NCBI GenBank assembly: GCA_037046615.1
Contig: JBAOHD010000008.1
Coordinates: 62,001-126,000 of the forward strand
Length of the DNA stretch: 64,000 nt
Origin: Phosphoribacter sp037046615
GTDB lineage: Bacteria > Actinomycetota > Actinomycetes > Actinomycetales > Dermatophilaceae
Direction of reading: 5' to 3'
Numbering within the stretch: the stretch's first letter is position 1; each line of letters starts with the position of its first letter. Under the pieces are notes generated by a model, which was not told where the DNA came from, ran no database searches, and saw only the letters and a list, made by a program, of their open reading frames with translations. Positions 43,993 through 53,192 of this stretch are shown piece by piece. Made by a program: the position numbers and the translations under genes.

Positions 43993-44984
43993 CGGGACCC
44001 CTCGTGGTCGGCCGCGCGCTCGGTGTGCTCGTCGTAATGGCCGAGGTGCGGGGCATGCCGATGACCGTCGTGGAGGTAGTCGACATGGTCGTCGTGCGGG
44101 ATCGCTTCGTGCCCGCAGTCGGGGCCGTGTTCGTGCCGGTGGCGTTCGGCCTCGGCGTGGCTGCTGCGTCGGGCCCGGGCCAGCAGCGCCGCCCCCACCG
44201 CGGCCACGAGATACCAGGCGATCGCGATGAGGACGATGGTGCCGCCGGAGGGGGTGTTGGCGGCATACGAGACAACGACGCCGCCCACGGAGGAGATGAC
44301 CCCGATGACGACCGCCCAGGTGAGGGAGGTGCGGAAGCTGCGGCCGAGCACCTGGGCCGCGGCGTTGGGCACGATCATGAGGGCGCTGATGAGCAGCAGC
44401 CCGACGACCCGCATCGACACGACGACCGTGACCGCGGTGAGGACCGCGAGCGCGAGATTGAGCGCGAGCACGGGCAGTCCCGGCGGCCCGGGCATACTCC
44501 TCGTCGGAGGCCACGGCATACAGCCGCCACCGCAGGAGCGAGACCGTGCCCACGATGAGCGCGGTCAAGGCGCCGAAGACCCACAGGTCGCCCGGTTGCA
44601 CGGTCGTGATGGCCCCGAAGAGGTATGCCGTGAGGTTGGCCGGGGTGCCCTTGGGTGAAGCCGAGATGATGACGACCGCAGGCGGCGATGCCGCCGTAGA
44701 AGATGATCGCCAGCGCGACGTCGCCTTGACTGCGACCACTCGTGCGGATCAGCTCGACGACGATCGCGGCGACGAGCGCCGCCACGAGAGCAGTCCAGCA
44801 CCGGGGAAGACCCGGTGAGCACTCCGACCGCGACACCGGCGAGGGCGACGTGGCCCATGCCGTCGCCGATGAGGGCGAGGCGGCGTTGGACGAGGAAGAT
44901 GCCGACGAGCGGAGCGGCCATGCCCACGAGGAGGGCGGCCAGGAGGGCTCGCTGCATGAAGTCGAGGGCGAGCATCTCACCCAT
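43989..44984 (-). CDS. znuB: Zinc ABC transporter permease ZnuB (three +1 frameshifts)
   Basis: The membrane permease of the zinc importer. Family segments include LALDFMQRALLAALLVGMAAPLVGIFLVQRRLALIGDGMGHVALAGVAVG at the start, LRWRLYAVASDEEYARAAG mid-protein, and VLTAVTVVVSMRVVGLLLISALMIVPNAAA. The C-terminus is His-rich (HEHGPDCGHEAIPHDDHVDYLHDGHRHAPH), a likely metal-binding tail. Single extra bases near 44,815, 44,680 and 44,490 break the frame. The ATG (44984) overlaps the znuC stop and the stop overlaps zur by 4 nt, so the genes form one operon. Confidence 0.85.
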
Positions 44985-45820
44985 GGCGCACCCCCGGGAG
45001 GCTCGTCGCGGGGCGGATGACCTCGACGGTCACGGGCACGGGGCCGTGCTCCTCGTGGTCGTCATCGTCGTCGTGATGATGATGGTTGTGGTCGTGCAGC
45101 ACGGACGGCGCCGTGCGCTCGAAGGTCTCGCCGGTCGCCGTCGAAGGTCACTCGGCCGCTGTCGACGACGACGACTCGCGTGACGAGGTCCTCGAGGGCG
45201 GCCAGTTCGTGCGTCACGACGACGATCGTCAGGCCTTCGGCGACGAGACGGCGCAGCACGTCGGCGAGGACGTGCTGGTTGACGGCGTCGACGCCGGCTG
45301 TGGGCTCGTCCATCAGCAGGACGTCGGGGTCGCCGGCGAGGGCGCGGGCGATGAGGACGCGTCGTTGCTGGCCGCCGGACAGGTCGGCGACGTCGACGCG
45401 TGCCCGGTCGGTCAGCCCGACAAGGTCGATGGCCCGCTCGACAGCTCTCCGGTCGGCCGCGGTCGTCCGTGACCACCACGGCCGGCGGGACAGACGCCCG
45501 GTGGCCACGACTTCGCGCACCGTCGAGCGGACGGTGCTCGACAACGTGTGCCGCTGGGGGACGTACCCGAGGCGTGGGTGGTCGTGAAACTCCCCGCGAG
45601 GCTGGCCGAAGACGGTGACCTCGCCACCGAAGCCCGCCGCCAGCCCGAGGATGCCTTTGACGATCGTCGACTTGCCCGAACCGTTGGACCCGAGGATCGC
45701 CAGGACGTCGCCGGAGTGGACGGCCAACGACACCCCGGTGACCACCGGGGTGTCGTTGTAGCCGAAGCCAGCCTCGCGCAGCGCGAGCACCGGCGGCTCG
45801 GGTGGAGAGGTCACGCACAC
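44977..45820 (-). CDS. znuC: Zinc ABC transporter ATP-binding protein ZnuC (one +1 frameshift)
   Basis: The ATPase has Walker A GSNGSGKST, the signature LSGGQQRR and Walker B VLLMDEPTAGVD, with H-loop THELAALEDLV. An extra base near 45,142 breaks the frame after RVTFDGDR; in the next frame a His-rich tail (VLHDHNHHHHDDDD) runs on to a stop at 44977 overlapping the znuB start. The tail is a likely zinc-binding feature. GTG 45814 or 45820 overlaps the znuA stop. Membrane-peripheral, powers Zn2+ import. Confidence 0.88.
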
Positions 45821-46830
45821 CCCTGGCCGAGGCGAAGAGTCTCGAGGTTGCTGCGCATCACCCCAAGGTAGTCCGATCCTGCCGACGTCGTGGAGATGCC
45901 TTCGACCGGGTCGAGCACCGCGAGCTTCGCCCCCGTGCTCGATGCGACGGTCTGAGCGAACTTCGCGTCGACGAGGGTCTCGGAGTAGATCGTCCCGACC
46001 TTGGCTGTGCGCACGGTGTCAGCCACAGCAGCGAGCTGCTTTGCCGTGGGCTCCTGGTCGGGGTTGAGCCCCGCGATGCCCACCTGGGTCAAGCCGTAGC
46101 GCTTGGCGAGATATCCGAAGGCCTCGTGGCCGGTCACCAGCGTGCGCGACTGGCAGGTCGCGAGTCCGGTCGAGTATGCCGTGTCCAAGGCGGTCAGTTC
46201 GGTCCGGAGGGCGTCGGCATTCTTGCGGTAGGTGTCCGCGCGAGCGGGATCCACGGCCGCAAGAGCGTCGGCCACTCCTGCCACATAGGCCGAATAGTGA
46301 GTCGGGTCTAGCCAGAAATGCAGGTCAACACCTTCACTTGTCGCGAGATTTCCGATCGCGCCAGGGACGGTCGTGGCGTCGACGACCTTCTGCTCGGCGG
46401 TGGCTTGGGCGACCAGGGCGTCGACGGCGGGTTGGAATCCCTTCACCGTGAGGATGACCCGGGACTTGCGCACGGTGGCGACGTCGGCGGTCGTTGGCTC
46501 GGCGTCGTGGGGCTCGGCTCCGGGCTTGGTGAGGTCGACGACGTCTACGGCGTCGCCGCCGACTCGTTGTGCGGCATACGCGAGGGGATAGAAGCCCGCG
46601 ACAACAGGCACCTTGGCGGTAGACGTCGTCGCGGGTGCTGCGGTGGTGCTCGCCGACGCCGCGGGGGAGGGCGAGGCGCTTGACGAGGGCGTTGACGTGG
46701 AGCAGCCGGCGAGAGTGACAGCGGCCGCGAGGATGCCAGCGGCCACCAGGCCGCCCCGTGAGTGCGTGGTGCGCGGAAGCGGCGCCGACTGTGATGGCTG
46801 GTGTGAGATCGAGGTCAAGGTCTGAGGCAC
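45811..46830 (-). CDS. znuA: Zinc-binding lipoprotein ZnuA
   Basis: A solute-binding lipoprotein for zinc uptake. The lipobox LAGC ends the signal peptide (about residue 42) and a Ser/Ala/Thr-rich linker follows. Metal-ligand-like residues are in GAEPHDAEPT, DLHFWLDPTHYS and TGHEAFGYLAKRYGL (His each), with a final acidic residue in GTIYSETLVDAK. GTG 46830 is the start. A Zur-box palindrome lies 19 nt upstream. First gene of the znuA-znuC-znuB-zur-ZIP operon. Frame intact. Confidence 0.9.
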   Translation of the reverse strand: MPQTLTSISHQPSQSAPLPRTTHSRGGLVAAGILAAAVTLAGCSTSTPSSSASPSPAASASTTAAPATTSTAKVPVVAGFYPLAYAAQRVGGDAVDVVDLTKPGAEPHDAEPTTADVATVRKSRVILTVKGFQPAVDALVAQATAEQKVVDATTVPGAIGNLATSEGVDLHFWLDPTHYSAYVAGVADALAAVDPARADTYRKNADALRTELTALDTAYSTGLATCQSRTLVTGHEAFGYLAKRYGLTQVGIAGLNPDQEPTAKQLAAVADTVRTAKVGTIYSETLVDAKFAQTVASSTGAKLAVLDPVEGISTTSAGSDYLGVMRSNLETLRLGQGCA

Positions 46831-46849
46831 AGCGAGAGCCTGACGGAAA

Positions 46850-46864
46850 TGAGAATCATTGTCA
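46850..46864 (+). promoter_or_regulatory. Zur box upstream of znuA
   Basis: TGAGAATCATTGTCA is a 7-1-7 palindrome matching the actinobacterial Zur-site form TGAnAATnATTnTCA with one mismatched pair. It sits 19 nt upstream of the znuA start codon in an AT-rich island and in the divergent gap before the GNAT gene. It implies repression of znuA by Zur when zinc is sufficient. Confidence 0.8.
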
Positions 46865-46948
46865 ACTTGGGGTTGGGAGCTACTGGCTCGGAGCGTCGCC
46901 GGGCCCGGGGCGGCATACCCTGGGACTGACAGGACGAGGTGAGCACCG

Positions 46949-48157
46949 ATGGGGACACTGGCGTGGACGCCGATGACCGAGGAAGACCTTCCCGGCCTGG
47001 TGCAGCTGGCTCAGGCATGCCTAGCCGCCGATGGCGGCTACCCGCCGCTGGGGACTGAGGAATACCTCAGCGCCCTCTTCCTCAACGACGTAGGGATCGT
47101 CGGCCGCGACGACACCACCGACGTTGTCGCCGCAGCCGCGCTCGGGAGGAGTGGTCAGCGCCGCACCGCCACTGGGCTAGTGCACCCGTCGATGCGACGG
47201 CAAGGTCACGGCGAGTTGCTCGTCACATGGTGCCGCGAAAACGCGGGCACCGACGACCTGCTCGTGGTCGCCGAGACGATGTCGCTCGAAGCCGAATCGC
47301 TCTTCGCGTCGAGCGGGCTGCACCGGGTCTTCGCCGAGTCGGTGATGAGCCACAAGCTGCGCACGCTGCCCCGGGTCCGCACACCGGAGGGCATCCACAA
47401 GCGGAGGTTCAGCGCCGATACCGCACCCGACTTCTACGCAGCGTTCGTCGGGAGCTTCGGCGACCGACCGGCATACCGGCCCGTGACTGCCGAGGAGTGG
47501 ATCGCCGACGTGCGGGGCACGCCTGGCTTCCGGCCGGATCTGTCGCGGGTCGCGCTGACCGACACTGGTGAAGCCGTCGGGTTTGTCCTGGTCTCGCAGG
47601 ACTGGATCGACGACGTCGGTGTCGTGCCCTCATGGCGGGGCCGGGCCTTGGGTGCGCACTTAGTCGCGCGGTCGCTGACCGCATTGCGGAAAGCGGGCAG
47701 TGACCGGGTCTGGCTGTGCGTCAACGTCGACAACCCGTCGAGGGCGCTGTATGAACGGCTGGGATTCAAGATCCGCGGGACGCGGGCGAGGTATGAAAAC
47801 CGCGAGACGCTCGTGTCGCTGATCGCGGGGTCAGCGGGGTCAGCGGGGTCAGCGGTGTCAGCGGGGGAAGGCCTGCATGACGACGAGCGCGACGACGAGG
47901 GCGATGACGGCAATCCGCATGAGCTTCTCAGGGCCGGTCAGGCGCGGCCAGGTGAGGTAGATCAGCCACGCGAGGAAGCCCGCGACGAGGCTGGTGAAGA
48001 GATAGCCGAACCGCGGCACGAACGCCCCGGCAGCCATGAGCGCGAGGACGCCGAGGAAGGCCGCGACCCGGGGGAGCGCATTGAGGCGCTCGATGACGGG
48101 AGCGGAGGCGTGTTCGATCTTGGACCTCAGGGGCAGACTCACGAGGGACAAGGGTAG
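46949..48157 (+). CDS. Two-domain GNAT acetyltransferase (MshD-like)
   Basis: Two GNAT folds are visible: the first has GLVHPSMRRQGHGELLVTW (acetyl-CoA loop), the second DDVGVVPSWRGRALGAHLVARSL and DNPSRALYERLGFK. A tandem GNAT of about 300 residues resembles mycothiol synthase MshD. After about residue 293 the frame runs through a 9-bp tandem repeat into an Asp/Glu/Arg-rich tail that is antisense to the DUF6703 gene and is not protein-like. A single lost or gained base in the repeat would give a stop near 47,880, so the real end is probably near there. ATG 46949 starts it. Confidence 0.7.
   Translation: MGTLAWTPMTEEDLPGLVQLAQACLAADGGYPPLGTEEYLSALFLNDVGIVGRDDTTDVVAAAALGRSGQRRTATGLVHPSMRRQGHGELLVTWCRENAGTDDLLVVAETMSLEAESLFASSGLHRVFAESVMSHKLRTLPRVRTPEGIHKRRFSADTAPDFYAAFVGSFGDRPAYRPVTAEEWIADVRGTPGFRPDLSRVALTDTGEAVGFVLVSQDWIDDVGVVPSWRGRALGAHLVARSLTALRKAGSDRVWLCVNVDNPSRALYERLGFKIRGTRARYENRETLVSLIAGSAGSAGSAVSAGEGLHDDERDDEGDDGNPHELLRAGQARPGEVDQPREEARDEAGEEIAEPRHERPGSHEREDAEEGRDPGERIEALDDGSGGVFDLGPQGQTHEGQG
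47827..47862 (+). repeat. Four tandem 9-mers at the end of the GNAT gene
   Basis: ggggtcagc repeated three times and once as ggtgtcagc. On the opposite strand each unit contains a TGA stop. It coincides with the point where the GNAT reading frame overruns its probable end. Confidence 0.85.
47858..48142 (-). CDS. Small DUF6703-like membrane protein
   Basis: About 95 residues with a basic N-terminus, a hydrophobic helix (VAAFLGVLALMAAGAFVP), a second one (YLFTSLVAGFLAWLIYLTW), and a third near the end (IAVIALVVALVVMQAF). The GTG 48142 start is preferred over GTG 48163, which lies in a GGCATAC motif. It is antisense to the overrun tail of the GNAT gene and upstream-divergent from glyS. The function is unknown; the family name is inferred from composition and size. 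Confidence 0.6.
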   Translation of the reverse strand: MSLPLRSKIEHASAPVIERLNALPRVAAFLGVLALMAAGAFVPRFGYLFTSLVAGFLAWLIYLTWPRLTGPEKLMRIAVIALVVALVVMQAFPR

Positions 48158-48216
48158 ACGCACGGCATACCGGCGCGGTTCGGAGGGCGCACGGCTGGGC
48201 CGATAACCTGTCCCCC

Positions 48217-49614
48217 ATGGCTGCGAACACCTCGACCGTCGACACCGTCGTCAGCCTCTGCAAGCGCAGGGGCTTCGTCTTCCCGTGCGGGGAGATCTAC
48301 GGCGGGACGAGGTCGGCCTGGGACTACGGCCCCCTCGGTGTCGAGCTCAAGGAAAACATCAAGCGCCAGTGGTGGAAGTCGATGGTCCACGCGCGCGAAG
48401 ACGTCGTCGGCCTGGACTCGTCGATCATCCTGCCGCGCGAGACCTGGGTCGCATCGGGTCACGTCGGCACGTTCTCCGACCCTCTCGTCGAGTGCCTGTC
48501 CTGCCACAAGCGGTTGCGTGCCGACCACCTCCAGGAGGCTGCCGCGGCGAAGAAGTCGGGCGAGGTCAACCCTGACGACATCCCGCTGGCGGAGATCGCC
48601 TGCCCGCACTGTGGCAACCGCGGCCAGTGGACCGAGCCGCGCGCGTTCAACATGATGCTCAAGACCTACCTCGGGGTGGTCGACGACGAGAGCGGGCTGC
48701 ACTACCTGCGCCCGGAGACCGCCCAGGGCATCTTCATCAACTTCAAGAACGTCGAGCAGGCCGCGCGTCGCAAGCCTCCGTTCGGCATCGCCCAGGTCGG
48801 CAAGAGCTTCCGCAACGAGATCACACCGGGCAACTTCATCTTCCGCACCCGCGAGTTCGAGCAGATGGAGATGGAGTTCTTCGTCAAGCCGGGCGACGAC
48901 GAGCAGTGGTTCCAGTACTGGATCGAGGAGCGCACGCGCTGGTATGTCGACCTCGGCATCAAGGCCGACAACCTGCGCCACTACGCGCACCCCAAGGAGA
49001 AGCTGTCCCACTACTCCAAGGGCACGGTCGACATCGAATACCGCTTCAACTTCACCGGCTCGGAGTGGGGCGAGCTCGAAGGCATCGCCAACCGCACCGA
49101 CTTCGACCTCACCTCGCACTCCACGCACTCGGGTCAGGACCTGTCCTACTTCGACCAGGCGACGGGCGAGCGCTACACGCCCTATGTCATCGAGCCGGCG
49201 GCGGGCCTGTCGCGCAGCCTCATGACGTTCCTCGTTGACGCCTATGCCGAGGACGAGGCACCCAACACCAAGGGCGGGGTCGACAAGCGTGTCGTCTTGC
49301 GCCTCGACCCGCGGCTCTCGCCGGTCAAGGCCGCGGTGCTGCCGCTGTCGCGCAACGCCGACCTCTCGCCCAAGGCCCGTGACCTCGCTGCGACGCTGCG
49401 CCGCCACTGGAACGTCGACTTCGACGATGCCGGGGCCATCGGCAAGCGCTACCGCCGTCAGGACGAGATCGGGACGCCGTTCTGCATCACGGTCGATTTC
49501 GAGACCCTCGATGACCACGCGGTGACGATCCGCAGCCGGGACACGATGGCGCAAGAACGTGTCGGGCTCGACCAGGTCGAGGGCTATCTCGCGAGCCGCC
49601 TCCTCGGCTGCTGA
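48217..49614 (+). CDS. glyS: Glycine--tRNA ligase (dimeric alpha2 type)
   Basis: This class II synthetase of 465 residues charges tRNA-Gly. It has the GlyRS opening FVFPCGEIYGGTRSAWDYGPLG, a Zn-ribbon-like CLSCHKRLRADH ... CPHCGNRG insertion, motif 2 (GKSFRNEI ... FRTREFEQMEMEFFV) and motif 3 near GLSRSLMTF. Single-chain type, as in actinobacteria. ATG 48217. The frame is intact and the antisense open frame over it is a shadow. Confidence 0.97.
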   Translation: MAANTSTVDTVVSLCKRRGFVFPCGEIYGGTRSAWDYGPLGVELKENIKRQWWKSMVHAREDVVGLDSSIILPRETWVASGHVGTFSDPLVECLSCHKRLRADHLQEAAAAKKSGEVNPDDIPLAEIACPHCGNRGQWTEPRAFNMMLKTYLGVVDDESGLHYLRPETAQGIFINFKNVEQAARRKPPFGIAQVGKSFRNEITPGNFIFRTREFEQMEMEFFVKPGDDEQWFQYWIEERTRWYVDLGIKADNLRHYAHPKEKLSHYSKGTVDIEYRFNFTGSEWGELEGIANRTDFDLTSHSTHSGQDLSYFDQATGERYTPYVIEPAAGLSRSLMTFLVDAYAEDEAPNTKGGVDKRVVLRLDPRLSPVKAAVLPLSRNADLSPKARDLAATLRRHWNVDFDDAGAIGKRYRRQDEIGTPFCITVDFETLDDHAVTIRSRDTMAQERVGLDQVEGYLASRLLGC

Positions 49615-49744
49615 CACCCTCGGTGGCTGACTGCTCGAATCCGGCCCATTTCGGCGTCCGGGCCAACCTTTCGAGGTCTGCCGTGCGTTGACACCGCAGA
49701 GACGGTGGACCGCTGATCGCGGTGCTCGGACGGGACGGAGGGCC

Positions 49745-50326
49745 ATGCCAGCGTTGGTGCCAGGCCGTGGGTCCTCCGGCGACTCGTCGGACTATGACGA
49801 CTTTGCGCGCTTCGTCGCGGCGCGGGAGCAGGGTCTGTTGCGGGCGGCATACCTCGTCTGCGGAGACGTGGGCGAGGCGCAGGACATCGTCCAGGACGCT
49901 CTCGTCAAGCTGGCCGGCCGCTGGGCCAGGGTGCGCGACGAGCACCCGGATGCCTACGTGCGCCAGATCGTCTACCGCGATGCGGTGTCGTGGTGGCGCC
50001 GACGGCGCGCCGAGCGCAGCGCCACCCAGCGCTGGCTCACCTCGCGCCAGGGCGTGGAGAGCCGGGCGCGCGTCGGAGAGGCCGACGGCGGACATGGGTA
50101 TGCCGTTGCGCGGATCGACGTCGCGCGTGCGCTGAGCGCCCTGACGCCCAAGCAGCGTGCGGTCGTCGTCCTGCGGTACTTCGAGGATCGCAGCGAGCGT
50201 GACGTCGCCGACCTTCTGGGCGTCTCGGTCGGGACCGTCAAGAGCCAGACCCACGCTGCGCTGACCAAGTTGCGTTCGATCCTGCCCGCCACGAGCGAGT
50301 GGGACCTGGAGGGAGAGCGGTCATGA
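49745..50326 (+). CDS. SigE-family ECF RNA polymerase sigma factor
   Basis: An ECF-type sigma factor of about 193 residues: region 2 is FVAAREQGLLRAAYLVCGDVGEAQDIVQDALVKLAGRW (promoter -10 melting) and region 4 is ALTPKQRAVVVLRYFEDRSERDVADLLGVSVGTVKSQTHAAL (-35 binding). ATG 49745 follows acggagggcc. The next gene overlaps the stop (ATGA) and encodes a membrane protein, a layout typical of sigma factor plus partner. Confidence 0.85.
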   Translation: MPALVPGRGSSGDSSDYDDFARFVAAREQGLLRAAYLVCGDVGEAQDIVQDALVKLAGRWARVRDEHPDAYVRQIVYRDAVSWWRRRRAERSATQRWLTSRQGVESRARVGEADGGHGYAVARIDVARALSALTPKQRAVVVLRYFEDRSERDVADLLGVSVGTVKSQTHAALTKLRSILPATSEWDLEGERS

Positions 50327-51621
50327 GCGACCAGTTGCGCATCATCCTGACCGAGATCGCCGGAGATATCGAGGCCATCAGCAGGGGTGACACCGCGCAT
50401 CGCTCCTGGGGGCTGGCGCGCCGTCGCCGGCGACGCCGCGCGTTCGGAACGGCCGCGGTGGTCGCCGGGATCGCCCTCGTCATGCCGTGGGGCTGGAGAC
50501 AGCTCCAACCACCAGCGGGGAGCCTGCCGGGCAGCTCGCCCTCGATGACCGTGATCACCACCGGCCCTGGTGGATCAACCGGTCCCACTGTCCAGGGAGT
50601 CCGGATCGATCTGCTCGACCTTGCTGCAGCTCGGCGAGATGCGTTGATCGTCGCCGCTGACGGCGTCCCCCTGCCGGAGAAGCTCTTCGTGGGCCGGGAC
50701 CACGTGGTGCCGGCTTTAGGTGGCGGGCGGGGGACTACGGGGCGCATCGGTGCCGTCGTGCTGCGCGATCTGGGCGGGAAGAGCTTCCGACCAGTGTTCT
50801 TCCTCGGAGGGTCGGTCGGCGGTTTTGTCGAAGCCACCTCGGTGACGTTGTCGCTGGTCGGGGACCCCGTCAATGGGGGGACGCTGCCACTGGGGGCACA
50901 TGTCGTTTCGCCCGACGGCTACCGGGCGGGGTTTGTCCAGGACGGTGCGGTCGTCTTCGTCGACGTTCGAGATGGGTCAGTGCGCCGCGTGCCGGTGCCG
51001 GCGACGTACCTCGAGCGTGGCGGTTGGTCAGCGGGAGGGACCTGGTTCGTCGCCCATTCCGACACCGCTCATTGGAGGATCGACCCGGCCAACCCCGCAG
51101 GTCCGACCGTCCGCCCCGCGGCCGAGGTCGTCCACGAAGGCCGCTCCCTCGTGGCGTCTGATGGTGAGACGGTCGATCTCCTCCGCTTCGACGACACCGG
51201 CACTGTGTTGTCGCAGCGGGCCCTCAGCCCCGTCCTCGGCACGAGCTGGGGTGACACGGCGACGAGCGCCGGCGGGCTCGTCGCGACCGGCACCTTTGTC
51301 TCGCCAGACGTGTCCAACGTGGTGGACGTCTACCAGGGTCTCGCGTTCGCCGGCTTCGGCGAGCATGGCTCATCCGAGGGGTCTCGGATCCTTGCCCTCA
51401 GGGGAACATCGGACGTGCCGAAGGGAGCCTTCTCAGCCCTGGGGTGGGCCTCGGAAGAGGTTGTCCTCTACCGCCTGACGACGCACGACGAGGCCCTGCT
51501 CATGGCGTGGGACATCACCCGAGGCCGCAGTTGGGTCGTCGCGCAACTCCAGCTCAACGACCGCAGTGGCGGGCTGGCGCTGGGGGTCGGGTTGCAGGCG
51601 GTGGCGGCAGGTCCGGGATGA
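50323..51621 (+). CDS. Membrane-anchored beta-propeller-like partner of the sigma factor
   Basis: A 432-residue protein: short cytoplasmic N-terminus (LRIILTEIAGDIEAIS), an Arg-rich stop (RRRRRRRAFG), one transmembrane helix (TAAVVAGIALVMPWGW, about residues 43-58), then an extracytoplasmic Gly/Val-rich domain with repeated strands that looks like a beta-propeller. Co-location and 4-nt overlap with an ECF sigma gene suggest an anti-sigma or sensor role. I see no zinc anti-sigma motif, so this is inference. The frame is intact. Confidence 0.6.
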   Translation: MSDQLRIILTEIAGDIEAISRGDTAHRSWGLARRRRRRRAFGTAAVVAGIALVMPWGWRQLQPPAGSLPGSSPSMTVITTGPGGSTGPTVQGVRIDLLDLAAARRDALIVAADGVPLPEKLFVGRDHVVPALGGGRGTTGRIGAVVLRDLGGKSFRPVFFLGGSVGGFVEATSVTLSLVGDPVNGGTLPLGAHVVSPDGYRAGFVQDGAVVFVDVRDGSVRRVPVPATYLERGGWSAGGTWFVAHSDTAHWRIDPANPAGPTVRPAAEVVHEGRSLVASDGETVDLLRFDDTGTVLSQRALSPVLGTSWGDTATSAGGLVATGTFVSPDVSNVVDVYQGLAFAGFGEHGSSEGSRILALRGTSDVPKGAFSALGWASEEVVLYRLTTHDEALLMAWDITRGRSWVVAQLQLNDRSGGLALGVGLQAVAAGPG

Positions 51622-51835
51622 GCGTCGATGCGCCAGCCGCGCCGGTCCACGGGAGCCGTCACCCTGCGTCCAACCTCCTGTGGCTGCGGATATGAGGCGG
51701 GGCAATGCGATAGGGACCTCGGGAAGTGGTCGGTGCGGGTGGGGGCGGGGGCTTGGACAGGGCGTCTCAGCACCGCTAGCGGTTGGCTGATGGGCACGCC
51801 GGCGCGTCCGACTGCCCGACCCGACCGCCCGACCC

Positions 51836-51883
51836 GACCGCCGGCCACCGCGACCGCCGGCCACCGCGACCGCCGGCCGCCGC
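51836..51883 (+). repeat. Three tandem 16-mers in a 312-bp non-coding gap
   Basis: gaccgccggccaccgc occurs twice exactly and once with one change. The whole gap 51622-51933 between the sigma-partner gene and the hydrolase holds no convincing gene; it is G/C-rich low-complexity sequence apart from this repeat. Confidence 0.8.
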
Positions 51884-51933
51884 GGCCCGATACCCCGGAC
51901 AATGGACCGGCGGGATCGACTTAGGCTGGTCTC

Positions 51934-52678
51934 GTGACCGATCCCCGAGCCCGCGTTGTGCTCGTCCACGGCACCCGAGTCAGCGGCATCCAGTGGGCTG
52001 CTCATCGCTCCTGGCTTGAGCCGGAGTTCGAGGTCATCACCCCCGATCTTCCTCGCCACGGGTCCCGCGCCGAGGTCCCCTTCACGATGGCCTCCGCTGT
52101 CGAGGTCGTGGCGGATACGGTCGCGAGCACACCGGACGGCATACCGGTCGTCCTGGCCGGGCACTCCCTCGGCGGCTATGTCTCGATGACCTACGCCTCC
52201 CAGCACAGCGATCGCCTCGCCGGACTCGTGCTCATCGGCTCCACGGCGGTGCCGTCGGGTCCCGGCGCGGCGATCTATCGGGCGCTTGGTTGGGCGACCG
52301 ACACCGCCGGTCCCGCGAGAATGGCCCGCTTCAACGACCGGATCCTGACACGGATCGCGCCGCCCGAAGTGGCCGATCCCGATCCTCGCGGAGGGGTACT
52401 TCTTCACCGACATCCCCACGATGTGGTCCGAAGTCATGTCCGGGGGACGACCCGAACTCCTCGACACCGTCACATGCCCAGTCCTCATCCTCCGCGGCAG
52501 CCTCGACCAGGTGGCGATCAACACTCGGCGATACGCCGCCCACGCCCGCGACTGCCGCGTCCGCACGATCCGGGGCGCCAGCCACCTCCTGCCGCTCACG
52601 CGGCCCTGGCACACGAGCGCGATCATCGCCGGTTTCGTTCGCGAGGTGACCGCGGATCGGGTCAACGCTTGCCGCTGA
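51934..52678 (+). CDS. Alpha/beta-fold hydrolase (one +1 frameshift)
   Basis: An alpha/beta hydrolase: oxyanion loop VLVHGTRVSGIQW, nucleophile elbow GHSLGG (Ser about residue 77), and a catalytic His in ASHLLPLTRPW near the end. One extra base near 52,382 breaks the frame between EVADP and ILAEGYFFTDIP. About 248 residues after joining. GTG 51934 starts it. The substrate is unknown. Confidence 0.8.
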
Positions 52679-52733
52679 CTAGAGTGAAACGACGTCTCGC
52701 ATCCGAGGCGCCAGGTCGCGCTAGGAGCCACCT

Positions 52734-53192
52734 ATGAGCACCACCCTCGAGGTGTATGCCGTGCCCCTCACCGTCCTCGACGACGCGGAGTCGTGGCAGG
52801 ACATCCGCACCCGCGCTGATCGGCTTGCGCGCCGGATGGCCACTGCTTCGCCGTGGGTGGACCACGCCGCTGCTGCCGACGCGCTGCGCCGGGCGGGCCT
52901 GCCCTCCGACGACCTCCCCGACGCCTGGTGGCTCCGCCCGGCACCCGCAACGGTCCCTCCTCCTGACGGCTGGCGCGTCGCGGCCTTCGAGCCAGCCGAG
53001 GCCCGCGCCCTCGCGGAGCGCTATCCGGCCGCCGTCAAGCGAGTCCGGGGGAGCGCTGCCGCAGAGGTCAGCGACTATCTCGACGGCCTCGACCTCGTGC
53101 TCGCGTCTCTCGGCTGGCTCGGAGAACGCGCACGATCAGCCGGCGAGACAGAACCCGGTCTCGTCGCCATCCTCCGCCCGACGGACGCATGA
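52734..53192 (+). CDS. Uncharacterised 152-residue protein upstream of dusB
   Basis: I do not recognise the family. It is Ala/Arg/Asp-rich, without a signal peptide or transmembrane segment, and has a helical look with Trp-rich segments (PWVDHAAAADALRRAG; PDAWWLRPAPA). Its stop overlaps the dusB ATG (ATGA), so it is likely co-translated with it. Frame intact, ATG 52734. Confidence 0.7.
   Translation: MSTTLEVYAVPLTVLDDAESWQDIRTRADRLARRMATASPWVDHAAAADALRRAGLPSDDLPDAWWLRPAPATVPPPDGWRVAAFEPAEARALAERYPAAVKRVRGSAAAEVSDYLDGLDLVLASLGWLGERARSAGETEPGLVAILRPTDA

Noticed and set aside
48139..49746. 535-codon open frame on the - strand opposite glyS
   Set aside because: Shadow of the intact glycyl-tRNA synthetase; no recognisable motifs and no ribosome-binding site.
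51468..51902. Antisense Arg/Gly-rich open frame over 51,468-51,902
   Set aside because: Low-complexity translation of a tandem repeat; no motif.
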